NCBI RefSeq assembly: GCF_900451195.1 | Contig: NZ_UGHR01000009.1 | Location: 1-13,857 of the forward strand | Direction of reading: 5' to 3' | DNA from: Iodobacter fluviatilis | GTDB lineage: Bacteria; Pseudomonadota; Gammaproteobacteria; Burkholderiales; Chitinibacteraceae | Length of the DNA: 13,857 bases | In this document: positions 1-7,471 of the stretch, in pieces | Numbering within the stretch: the first letter of the stretch is position 1 | How the letters are laid out: every line of letters starts with the position of its first letter | The notes under the pieces: model-generated | What the model saw: only the letters and a program-made list of their open reading frames with translations | Told to the model about the DNA's origin: nothing | Database searches by the model: none | Program-made: the position numbers and the translations under genes

Positions 1-91
1 AATGGCAAGGTGACGGAAGACTGAGAAAGCACAAGGTGAATCAGCTGTAAGGTAGTTACTTAAAAACAGCTAATTTCACATCCTGACTGCG

Positions 92-113
92 GGTACTCCG
101 CGAGTACCGGTAC
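92..113. repeat. Small hairpin and overlapping 10-bp palindrome
   Basis: GGTACTC (92-98) and GAGTACC (102-108) form a perfect 7-bp stem with a 3-base loop. The right arm runs into the 10-bp palindrome GTACCGGTAC (104-113). No T-tract follows, so it does not look like an intrinsic terminator. It lies just outside the G/C-tract repeat and could be the edge of the same element or a protein-binding site. Function unknown. Confidence 0.4.
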
Positions 114-130
114 CGAGATCATCTTGATGT

Positions 131-244
131 ATTCCCCCCTTTGAAAAAGGGGGGCTAGGGGGGATTGGGCACTTCATCTTTTGATATAAAAAGCACACGC
201 CAATGCAAAAAGCCCCCCTCCATCCCCTTTTACCAGGGGGGATG
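131..244. repeat. G/C-tract inverted-repeat element (two diverged hairpin arms)
   Basis: The left arm has CCCCCCTTT (134-142) paired with AAAGGGGGG (146-154), then a second G6 run at 158-163. The right arm (211-243) has C6 at 213-218, C4 at 224-227 and G6 at 236-241, and its reverse complement resembles the left arm. The two arms therefore look like diverged inverted copies around about 45 bases of AT-rich spacer. From general knowledge, C-run/AAAG-type hairpins of this kind recur as short dispersed repeats in many bacterial genomes. No transposase is present, so a non-autonomous (MITE-like) repeat is possible but unproven. It sits upstream of the GH125 gene and could affect its transcription. 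Confidence 0.5.
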
Positions 245-340
245 CTACAGCGCTGAAGTGCCACCTGAATGATATAAATACCTATACCCGCGCCGACTAC
301 TTTTGGCAGTCCCTGGCAAGTACCGTAAACCTTTCCATAG

Positions 341-1692
341 CCGAGCCATCCCTTGCAGCCACAAAATTTCCATAGCACCGCGTCAACGACCATATCGAAA
401 ACATCAGCCAGCACATCGCTGATCCCGCATTAGAGCGCTTATTCCGCCAGTGCTACCCCAACACCCTAGCCACCACCGTGGTGTTTAAAACAATAAACAA
501 TTTGCCAGATACCTTTGTGATTACCGGCGATATCCATGCCATGTGGCTGCGGGACAGCGCGGCGCAGGTTTGGCCTTATTTAGCGCATATCCAGCAAGAC
601 CCTAGGCTTGCCGACATGATTGCTGGGCTGATCCGCCGCCACAGCGCCTGCATCCTGATCGATCCTTACGCCAATGCTTTTAACGATGGCCCCGCCCAGA
701 GCGAATGGCAATCGGATAGCACCACCATGTTACCCGAATTACACGAGCGCAAATGGGAGCTAGATTCGCTGTGCTACGCCATCCGCTTGGCACATGGTTA
801 TTGGCAAAGCAGCACTGACCGTAAACCTTTTGATGCTCAATGGCTGGCAGCCATGAAGCTGGTTGTTGCCACCATGAAAGCACAGCAGCGCAAAGAGAAT
901 CGCGGGCCTTACTCCTTTACCCGCAGCGGCAGCTGGCAAGCCGATACCTTAGCTTGCGATGGCTGGGGCAATCCTGCCCGGCCGGTGGGCTGATCGCCTC
1001 GATGTTCAGACCATCGGATGACGCCACCGTTTTACCATTTTTAGTGCCATCTAACTTTTTTGCCGTGATCAGCCTGCGCCAGCTTGCCCAGCATGGTGGT
1101 CGACCTCTTTTATGAGACTGCCTTTGCCGCGAATGCACCGCTCTGGCCGATGAAGTCGCCACAGCGCTGCAAGCCCACGCTATTGTTCAACATCCTAAAC
1201 ACGGCCCCATCTACGCCTATGAAGTAGACGGCTACGGCAGTGCGCTACTGATGGACGATGCTAATATTCCTAGCCTATTGTCCTTACCCTATCTGGGGGC
1301 TGTAGCGCGGAATGATGAGGTCTATCAAAACACCCGCCGCTTTGCGCTCTCCACAGACAACCCGTGGTTTTTTAAAGGGGACCTGTTTGAAGGCAACGGC
1401 AGCCCGCACACCCTTGCACCCATGATTTGGCCAATGTCCATCATCATGCGCGCGATGACCAGCGATCAGGACAAGGAAATCAGCCACTGCTTGCACATGC
1501 TTAAAATAGCCACGCCGAAACTTACTTTATGCACGAATCATTTCACGTCCATCAGCCACAGCAATTTACCCGCAGCTGGTTTGCATGGGCCAACACCCTA
1601 CTGGGTGAGCTGATCAGCAAAATCGCCCAAGAGCGCCCCCATTTACTCTCTGCCAAGGATCGCCATGTTCGCACTAGAGAATTTCTACTTAA
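341..1692 (+). pseudogene. GH125 exo-alpha-1,6-mannosidase (metal-independent), frameshifted as sequenced
   Basis: Glycoside hydrolase family 125 removes terminal alpha-1,6-linked mannose. Recognition rests on a chain of family motifs read across frames: VNDHIENI near 382, TGDIHAMWLRDS (523-558), IDPYANAFND (659-688), FRPSDD (about 1007) carrying the likely catalytic acid Asp, VYQNTRRF, IWPMSIIMRA and MHESFH (1529-1546) carrying the likely catalytic base Glu, then FTRSWFAWANTL. The reading frame changes six times: loss of one base near 382, 987-989, 1131, 1503-1506 and 1673-1680, and gain of one near 1092. Each correction restores family sequence directly. After the last correction the gene ends at TAA 1690-1692, giving roughly 445 residues, normal for the family. 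The start is unresolved: an in-frame stop lies at 338-340 and no good ATG is visible, so a further error upstream is possible. No signal peptide was seen, so a cytoplasmic enzyme is likely. Multiple shifts point to sequencing error more than decay, but true inactivation cannot be excluded. Confidence 0.85.
1655..1659 (+). promoter_or_regulatory. Ribosome binding site deciding the AGE start
   Basis: AAGGA is followed by a 5-base spacer and ATG 1665. This strong site lies inside the GH125 3' end and argues that the AGE enzyme is translated separately, not as a fusion with the upstream glycosidase. Confidence 0.6.
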
Positions 1693-2830
1693 ACATATTC
1701 GCCACACCATGGCGTTTTACGACCCGATTTCGGTCGATCCGGCGGGTGGTTTTTATCATTACTATATGGATGACGGCCGCGTTTACGATAAGGAAAACCG
1801 CCACCTCGTCTCGTCCACCCGCTTTGTATTTAATAACGCCATGGCGTGGCAGGCGTTTGGTGAAAAAGAATATCAGGCACGCGTCAGACACGGCATCGAT
1901 TTTATCCGCAAGGTGCATTTCAACCCGCAGACCGGCGGCTACGCATGGGAAGTTAAAAACGGCGAAGTGACGGATGCCACCAATCAATGCTACGGCCTCG
2001 CATTTGTGATGCTGGCTTACGCCTGCGCCTATCGCTGTGGCATGGATGAAGCCAAAGTATGGTTGGATGAAACTTACGACACTATGGAGCAACACTTTTG
2101 GCTACCCGAATACGGCGTATACGCCAGCGAAGCCAGCAGAGATTGGGTGCTGGATGATTATCGCGGCCAAAACGACAATATGCACGGCTGCGAAGCCATG
2201 CTCGCTGCCTTTGAAGCCACCGGCGAAATTCGCTATTTAGACCGTGCAAAACTACTGGCAGCCAACTTTACCCAGCGCCAGGCGGCCCTTACTGGCGGCG
2301 CAATCTGGGAGCATTTCCGCACCGATTGGACGCCCAATTTGCAATACAACAGGGGCAACAAGACCAACATCTTCCGTCCTTGGGGCATCCAGACCGGCCA
2401 CCAAACCGAATGGGCCAAACTGCTGCTGATTTTAGACCGCCACGACCCGCAGCCCTGGCATCTGGCCCGCGCCCGGGAATTATTTGATGCGGCGATGGAA
2501 TCTGGCTGGGATGAGGCGCACGGTGGGCTCATCTACGGCTACGACTTAGACGGCGAGCCTTACGATCAGGATAAATACTTCTGGGTGCAAGCCGAATCCC
2601 TCGCCGCCGCTGCCCTGCTGGCGAACCAAACCAAGGATGAAAAATACTGGCAAGCCTACGATAAAATCTGGGCCTACAGCTGGGAGCACTTCGTAGACCA
2701 CCAACACGGCGCGTGGTACCGCATCCTCAGCCCAGACAACCAGAAAATCGACCAGCACAAATCCCCCGCTGGTAAAACCGACTACCACACCATGGGCGCG
2801 TGTTATGAGGTTTTGAGGGTGGTTGATTAA
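1665..2830 (+). CDS. AGE-family sugar epimerase/isomerase (probable mannose isomerase or epimerase)
   Basis: This is an N-acylglucosamine 2-epimerase superfamily (alpha/alpha)6-barrel enzyme. The family includes N-acylglucosamine 2-epimerase, D-mannose isomerase (mannose to fructose) and mannose/cellobiose 2-epimerases. Visible motifs are HIRHTMAFY at the N terminus, LVSSTRFVFN, NDNMHGCEAMLAA, WGIQTGHQTEWAKLL with a conserved His, KYFWVQAESLAAA, and KTDYHTMGACYEV near the end with another conserved His. As sequenced, the open frame starts at 1529 inside the GH125 C terminus and looks like a fusion. The AAGGA site at 1655-1659, ATG 1665, and one missing base at 1673-1680 instead give a stand-alone protein of about 388 residues, normal for the family. 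The same single correction gives GH125 a stop at 1690-1692, so the two genes would overlap by 28 bases. Pairing with a mannosidase favours mannose as substrate over N-acetylmannosamine. That specificity is an inference. Confidence 0.85.
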
Positions 2831-2855
2831 GGGATATGAACTAAAATACCAATAA

Positions 2856-2893
2856 ACCGAAAGCACAATTGCAACTGTGATTGTGCCATCGGT
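2856..2893. terminator. Possible hairpin after the AGE gene
   Basis: ACCGA (2856-2860) pairs with TCGGT (2889-2893), and GCACAAT (2863-2869) with ATTGTGC (2880-2886), with a symmetric 2x2 internal loop and a 10-base apical loop. It begins 25 bases after the AGE stop. No clear T-run follows, so it is a weak intrinsic terminator candidate or an RNA-stability hairpin. Confidence 0.4.
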
Positions 2894-2970
2894 AACTTAC
2901 ATTTCAAGCACCACGACGAACCAACTTCTTTTTATTAAGCATCTAATGAAATGCAAGCTATCTCACCCTA

Positions 2971-2976
2971 TATAAT
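2971..2976 (+). promoter_or_regulatory. Possible -10 box upstream of the membrane protein
   Basis: TATAAT is an exact sigma-70 -10 consensus 34 bases upstream of ATG 3010. I find no convincing -35 at 16-18 bases upstream, and the region is AT-rich, so chance occurrence is plausible. Confidence 0.3.
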
Positions 2977-3009
2977 TATCAATTAAATCATTCAGAGAAA
3001 ACGTATTAA

Positions 3010-3627
3010 ATGTCTATTGCACAAGACCTATTACACGACAACATTGCTACTTTAGAAAAACACACCCATACCAAAAGTAGATTTATTGCTGATATTTTTT
3101 ATGGTGCAGTTGCAGTCACAATCATTTGGGCAGGTATTATCATCATACCACTTATGATTTGGAACAATGCAGTCCATTGGATTATTCCGAAAATCATTGC
3201 TGCATGCATTTATCTAGGAATCACCCTCGATTCATGGAGAAGCATAGGGGAGCGAAGTGTGACGATAGACATTTCGTTACGCACTCTTATTATTAAAGAG
3301 CACTTTCCCAATAGAAAAAATGGCACTCAAACCCGAAAAACACCATTCAATTGCCTGCTATTTTTCCGCTACTGGAGAGCAGAGAGCGACAATGAGTCAG
3401 CAGCCTTTATCATAAAACTGGCTGAATCAAAAAATATATACAGACCTGATTTAACAGGGTACATATTGCATATTGAACCTGCACATTCACAAGCTGAACA
3501 AGCAGACGTCGCGAGTAATCTACTTGCAGATCAGTTCCATACACAAACAGAAATTGAATACCTAGATATACAAAAAAGCAAAAATCCAAAATATGCACTT
3601 TGGACTAACGCTATGCTTTCAAACTAA
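3010..3627 (+). CDS. Hypothetical two-helix membrane protein, AT-rich
   Basis: I do not recognise this 205-residue protein. Residues about 28-50 and 56-73 are two strongly hydrophobic stretches (for example AGIIIIPLMI and IIAACIYLG) separated by a short WNNAVHW turn, so the N terminus and the roughly 130-residue C-terminal part should lie on the same side, probably the cytoplasm. The C-terminal part is mixed and charged, with no nucleotide-binding, catalytic or metal motif that I can name. No signal peptide cleavage site is evident. A purine-rich stretch (GAGAAA) precedes the ATG at some distance. The DNA is clearly more AT-rich than the flanking sugar and metabolic genes, which suggests horizontal acquisition or a lineage-specific gene. 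It stands alone between two transcription units. The uninterrupted frame of this length supports a real gene. Confidence 0.6.
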   Translation: MSIAQDLLHDNIATLEKHTHTKSRFIADIFYGAVAVTIIWAGIIIIPLMIWNNAVHWIIPKIIAACIYLGITLDSWRSIGERSVTIDISLRTLIIKEHFPNRKNGTQTRKTPFNCLLFFRYWRAESDNESAAFIIKLAESKNIYRPDLTGYILHIEPAHSQAEQADVASNLLADQFHTQTEIEYLDIQKSKNPKYALWTNAMLSN

Positions 3628-3670
3628 AACACCCATCATATTCGATATTAAAAGCCGTAGAACGCAATCA

Positions 3671-3680
3671 TTGCATGCAA
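3671..3680. repeat. 10-bp palindrome TTGCATGCAA
   Basis: A perfect 10-bp palindrome in the short gap between two convergent genes. It has no T-tract and a role as a binding site is only a possibility. Confidence 0.25.
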
Positions 3681-3768
3681 CACACCAGATATACCGAGCA
3701 GAATTATTTTTTTGTAGCCCATACAATAAGAATAATATACCTAGTACCTAAATCGAGCCAAAAAGTTT

Positions 3769-4229
3769 TCATTTATAATAAGAATTTACGGGGTAGAGTT
3801 TCGTTTTTGATTTCATCTTTTTCCCAACAAGTGACGAAGTAGTCACTTCCACATTCTTGCCATCGGAAGTAGTCGCCTCAACCAGCGAATAAACAACGTA
3901 AAGCCCCCGCCCAGGAGATACCGCGTAATGCGTGGTCTGGTGCCAGCAGCACCCACTTTTCTCAAAAGTAATAAGCCGCTTGCGGGCTTTATCAACTGAA
4001 AACATGCCTAGCTTTGTAGTGGCTAATTCTGTCAACTCATCGCTTAAAACAAACTTCCGTTTACTTATGTTATAAACATAAACGTCATAGGAAGGGCCAC
4101 CATATGCGCTATTGTTACCATTTCTGATTGCAATATCTGTGGAGCCATCAAAATTAAAATCATCAGCCACCACCGCGCTTTGATCGCCATAAAGCACAGT
4201 ATTATTAGCTGGCAACTTTCCGTTTGTAG
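3769..4229 (-). pseudogene. C-terminal part of an XAC2610-like secreted protein, 5' end missing
   Basis: The encoded fragment (about 150 residues) contains DDFNFDGSTDIAIRNGNN, an Asp-rich DxNxDGxxD loop typical of FG-GAP/EF-hand-like Ca-binding turns. It continues with YGGPSYDVYVYN, LGMFSVDKARKRL and FEKSGCCWHQTTHY. I recognise this arrangement as the conserved C-terminal domain of the XAC2610-related family, which are exported or lipoprotein-like proteins of unknown function. The expected N-terminal signal peptide and first half are absent. The in-frame TTG at 4213-4215 (LPANN) is unlikely to be a true start, since the frame continues upstream into the junction with amn near 4229. The fragment is therefore the 3' end of a gene whose 5' end was lost or replaced. 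Whether this is a genomic deletion or an assembly join cannot be told from the sequence alone. Confidence 0.65.
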
Positions 4230-4661
4230 CGTGCCTTCAATATGATCGTGTTCGGCAAAAGAGAAATGCACCGGCATGGGCTGGGTGCTTACGCCGACTT
4301 CCAGCTCATTTCTGTGGCTTTGCAAGAGCAGCGTAAATTGCTCAAGATAGTATTTATCGTAAAGATCAGGGCGGGTTAAGGTGGTTTCAAAGCTGCCCGG
4401 CCCCGCCACAAAGCCATAGCTCAGATGCGCACTCTCATTGGTGAGCCTTGCAACGGTATCGGTTTGGATTCTTACAAAAGGATAATAAGCCCGAACATGA
4501 CCCGGCAAAGCTTCACCGGCCACAAAACGCTGCATGGCATCGCGCAAATGCGTCACGCTGCTTTCATAAATCAAACGCACCTGTGCAAGGGCTTCAAGCG
4601 GATCGGTATGGCGGGTTGGTGCAATAAACTCGGGCAAATAGGGCATACGTCGACGGCTCAT
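4230..4661 (-). pseudogene. amn: AMP nucleosidase, N-terminal fragment (truncated, chimeric 3' end)
   Basis: AMP nucleosidase hydrolyses AMP to adenine and ribose 5-phosphate. The fragment matches the family N-terminal domain: LAQVRLIYESSVTHLRDA, QRFVAGEALPGHVRAYYPFVR, LSYGFVAGPGSFETTLTRP, YYLEQFTLLL and VHFSFAEHDHIEG. I start it at ATG 4661 because GGAGA (4669-4673) lies 7 bases upstream. Homology stops at about residue 144 of an enzyme that is normally near 480-500 residues, so the whole C-terminal nucleoside-phosphorylase-like catalytic domain is missing. Beyond 4229 the frame stays open to 4065 but only by reading the XAC2610-like gene out of frame, adding about 54 meaningless residues. 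The product should be inactive as a nucleosidase. A deletion that fused two neighbouring same-strand genes, or a misassembly, are the two explanations. Confidence 0.8.
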
Positions 4662-4936
4662 TGGGGCGTCTCCATTTTTTTCATTGGGATTACACAGAAC
4701 AAATCTTTCTACCGGACCCATTCTACTTTTAAACAGATTACGATTATCTTATTTTATCAAATCCCAAATCTGACTTGAGCCAATGCACGCGGTTCAACTT
4801 AATCGCGATAAATACACGCACAACTTTTTACAATATCAATGCGGGCAACAGCCCACCGACCAGAACACCCCTCTAAAAACGACACTCTCCGAGCAAAAAA
4901 ACAGCTACACGCCCGCCAATACACGGGTTCAGGCAT
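4662..4936. other. Intergenic region between pta terminator and amn start
   Basis: No credible gene was seen on either strand. Apart from the amn ribosome binding site near 4669-4673, the part next to amn (about 4700-4770) is AT-rich and would hold its promoter, but I could not pick -35/-10 boxes with confidence. Confidence 0.5.
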
Positions 4937-4964
4937 AAAAAAACCGGGCACACGGCCCGGTTTT
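4937..4964 (-). terminator. Rho-independent terminator of pta
   Basis: AAAACCGGGC (4940-4949) and GCCCGGTTTT (4955-4964) form a perfect 10-bp stem with a 5-base loop. On the minus strand it is followed by a run of seven T (A-run 4937-4943 on plus). It lies 17 bases after the pta stop. Confidence 0.9.
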
Positions 4965-4980
4965 GTCTCTGGCAAATTGA

Positions 4981-7026
4981 TTACGCAGCTAGGTTTTGCG
5001 CCTGGATGGCGGTCAGCGCAATGGTAAACACAATGTCATCCACCAAAGCACCGCGTGACAAATCATTTACCGGTTTACGCAAGCCTTGCAGCATAGGGCC
5101 AACACTCACTACATGGGCGCTACGTTGTACAGCCTTGTACGTGGTGTTACCTGTATTCAGATCAGGGAATACAAACACGGTTGCCTTACCTGCCACAGTG
5201 CTGCTTGGCGCTTTTTGTGCGGCCACTTCGGATACCGATGCTGCGTCGTACTGCAGCGGGCCATCCAGCACCAGATCAGGGTAGCTACTACGGGCCAGCT
5301 CGGTGGCTTCGCGTACCTTATCCACATCGGCCCCCGCACCAGATTTACCGGTGCTGTAGCTGATCATGGCTACTTTAGGATCTACACCAAATGCACGTGC
5401 ACTATCCGCACTTTGCTTGGCAATTTCGGCCAGCTGTACTGCATTCGGATTAGGATTAATCGCGCAATCGCCGTAAACCAATACCTGCTCCGGCATCAGC
5501 ATAAAGAAGACCGAAGACACAATCGACGAGCCAGGCGCAGTTTTGATCAGCTGCAACGCAGGTCGCACCGTACTTGCTGTGGTGTGGATCGCGCCAGATA
5601 CTAGGCCATCCACCTTGTTCACGGCCAGCATCATGGTACCCAGCACAACAGTATCTTCAAGTTGCTGTAATGCTTGGCCCGGAGTAAGGCCCTTGCTCTT
5701 ACGCAGCTCAACCATCGGCTCTACATACTCGGCACGGATCACATCCGGATCCAGAATCTCAAGACTTTCTGGCAGCATCACACCCTGCGCAGCGGCAATG
5801 GCTTCGATGGTGGCGCGTTTACCCAGCAAGACGCAGTGAGCAATGCCTTTTTCTTCACAAATAATGGCCGCGCGAATAGTGCGTGGCTCTTCACCCTCAG
5901 GCAAGACCACGGTTTTACGCACTGAGCGCGCTTTTTGGATGAGCTGATAGCGGAAAGCCGGAGGCGACATCCGTGTGGATGGCGGCACTTGCACCGCATT
6001 CATCAGCATGGCCATATCGATTTGCTCGGATACGGCGTCCAGCACCAGATTCATGCGCTCGCTGTCGTCGGTGGCTACTGCTGGTGGCAATTGGGTAATA
6101 CGAATAGCAGTATTAAAGCTGTCGCTGTCCGTACGCATCACCGGAATACCACTTGTTAAGGCCTGACGCGCTAATTCCAGAATACGGCTGTCCGGCTGGC
6201 TGGAATGCGTCAGCAGCAGTCCGGCCAGTTGCACGCCCTGGCTAGCGGCCAGAGCAGTTGCCAGCATCACATCATCCCTGTCCCCGGCACTTACCACCAA
6301 AGCCCCTGCTTTCAAGCGCTCAATCACTTCAGGAACAGAACGAGCCGCCACCACGGTCTCTAGCACACGACGGTTTGCAATATCGCCTTCAATCAGGATT
6401 TCTGCATTCAAATGACGGGCAATATCTAAGGTGCGCGGCGCAAGCAAGGCCGGATCAAACTTAATAAAACCCCACAATGGAATACCATCCAGCTCGTATT
6501 GCACAGAAGCCGCGTCAAACTGCGCGGTGGCTTTATTGAAGATCACACCGGCCACTTTGCAGCCTTCATTCTTCAGCTGACTGGCCGCAAGGCGCGATTC
6601 CGCCACCGCACCCGTTGCGCGCGCATTGGCCACCAAAATCACTTCGGCCTGCAAGCTGCGGGCTACTTCATTATTTAATCTGGCGGTAAATGCATTGCTT
6701 GGATCCAAATGCATACCTTCAACGACCAATACATCCACGCCATGCGCAGCGCCCATACACAGGCTGACAATATCTTCTAATAATTCGTCATTTTGCCCTG
6801 CAGATACGCGGGCAATGACCTGAGCAATCGACAAAGACTGCGGGCATTCAATCTGGCAAATTTGTGAGGCAAAATGCGTAGAGCGCTCAATACCCTGCGG
6901 CTCTTGTGAAACCGGCTTTACAAATCCCACTTTCAGACCCTGGTGTTGTAAAGCGCGAACCACACCTAAAGATACCGAAGTAAGGCCGACATTTTGTCGG
7001 GTTGGAGCCACAAAAAAGGTTTGCAT
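4981..7026 (-). CDS. pta: Phosphate acetyltransferase (long, DRTGG-containing form)
   Basis: The enzyme interconverts acetyl-CoA plus phosphate and acetyl phosphate plus CoA in the cytoplasm, working with acetate kinase in acetate overflow and assimilation. The 681-residue protein is the long form. Residues 1 to about 200 form a BioD-like P-loop-fold domain (FFVAPTRQNVGLTSVSLG), about 205-330 the DRTGG regulatory domain (AGDRDDVMLA), and about 358-675 the catalytic PTA_PTB domain. The catalytic domain carries VVLPEGEEPRTIRAA, DGLVSGAIHTTASTVRPA, YSTGKSGAGADVDKV and PDLNTGNTTYK. ATG 7026 is preceded by GAGG about 8 bases upstream. The frame is intact over 2 kb, in contrast to several other genes here. 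No acetate kinase gene is adjacent, so ackA must lie elsewhere. It has its own terminator. Confidence 0.96.
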   Translation of the reverse strand: MQTFFVAPTRQNVGLTSVSLGVVRALQHQGLKVGFVKPVSQEPQGIERSTHFASQICQIECPQSLSIAQVIARVSAGQNDELLEDIVSLCMGAAHGVDVLVVEGMHLDPSNAFTARLNNEVARSLQAEVILVANARATGAVAESRLAASQLKNEGCKVAGVIFNKATAQFDAASVQYELDGIPLWGFIKFDPALLAPRTLDIARHLNAEILIEGDIANRRVLETVVAARSVPEVIERLKAGALVVSAGDRDDVMLATALAASQGVQLAGLLLTHSSQPDSRILELARQALTSGIPVMRTDSDSFNTAIRITQLPPAVATDDSERMNLVLDAVSEQIDMAMLMNAVQVPPSTRMSPPAFRYQLIQKARSVRKTVVLPEGEEPRTIRAAIICEEKGIAHCVLLGKRATIEAIAAAQGVMLPESLEILDPDVIRAEYVEPMVELRKSKGLTPGQALQQLEDTVVLGTMMLAVNKVDGLVSGAIHTTASTVRPALQLIKTAPGSSIVSSVFFMLMPEQVLVYGDCAINPNPNAVQLAEIAKQSADSARAFGVDPKVAMISYSTGKSGAGADVDKVREATELARSSYPDLVLDGPLQYDAASVSEVAAQKAPSSTVAGKATVFVFPDLNTGNTTYKAVQRSAHVVSVGPMLQGLRKPVNDLSRGALVDDIVFTIALTAIQAQNLAA

Positions 7027-7104
7027 ATATCATCCTCAGCACGTAACAAACTTTGCTACTAAAAAACACATCAAATAAGGGGTGTAAGGCTGGCGGGCAT
7101 GCAT

Positions 7105-7359
7105 CTAATAAACAGGATGCCCGCGAAGGCCGTCAATGTAGAACATTGCGCCGCATTTAGGTCGGCAACTTTCACACCTTGAGCACGATCTTTGTTCCAT
7201 GTCATAAAAAAATGCTGCATCGCACACTAAATCAGCTAAATTCAAACCCGGCGCGGGTGTTTTAATGAGTTTAGCAGTCTTGCCTGCAAAAAAAGAGCCG
7301 TTTGCCCGCCGGTTTTCAAGCATCAGAAACCTTAGTATTTGCTTAAGTAGTCCTGTCAC
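7105..7359 (-). CDS. Short Cys-rich ORF upstream of pta, doubtful
   Basis: An 84-residue frame with a GTG start, on the same strand as pta and 78 bases upstream. The N terminus (LLKQILRFLML) is mildly hydrophobic. The C terminus has Cys59-x2-Cys62-x2-Cys65-x3-Cys69. The overall shape, a short hydrophobic start and a C-terminal Cys pair near an MFYIDGL segment, weakly recalls the PP0621-type small zinc-ribbon-like proteins, but the usual ending is absent and another frameshift may have scrambled the C terminus. The four-Cys spacing also resembles a ferredoxin cluster motif, but nothing else supports an iron-sulfur protein. It may not be a real gene. Confidence 0.3.
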   Translation of the reverse strand: MTGLLKQILRFLMLENRRANGSFFAGKTAKLIKTPAPGLNLADLVCDAAFFYDMEQRSCSRCESCRPKCGAMFYIDGLRGHPVY

Positions 7360-7454
7360 CCTGCTTTAAAACAGTGTTTCGAGTTAGAATCGCACAGCAA
7401 CTTTTAGCAAGCCCAAGCGACCTATACAGATCGGCTTGCCCACCACTCCATTCA

Positions 7455-7466
7455 TCACCGCGGTGA
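7455..7466 (+). promoter_or_regulatory. 12-bp palindrome overlapping the parA ribosome binding site
   Basis: TCACCGCGGTGA is a perfect 12-bp palindrome ending 5 bases before ATG 7472, and its right half holds the GGTGAG that would serve as ribosome binding site. It could bind a dimeric regulator or form an mRNA hairpin hiding the site. Just upstream, GCAAGCC (7407-7413) and GGCTTGC (7433-7439) are also inverted. Function is inferred only. Confidence 0.3.
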
Positions 7467-7471
7467 GATTT

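Noticed and set aside
76..414. 112-residue minus-strand open frame
   Set aside because: It runs through the G/C-tract repeat and opposite the GH125 N-terminal region. The translation is low complexity in part and shows no family features.
1685..2095. Minus-strand 136-residue open frame inside the AGE gene
   Set aside because: It is antisense to strongly conserved AGE coding sequence and has no motif of its own.
4425..4778. Plus-strand 117-residue open frame opposite amn
   Set aside because: Antisense to clear AMP nucleosidase sequence, with no recognisable features.
7150..7185. Ferredoxin-type CxxCxxCxxxC motif in the short ORF before pta
   Set aside because: The spacing matches by eye, but there is no second cluster, no following Pro and no ferredoxin-like sequence around it.
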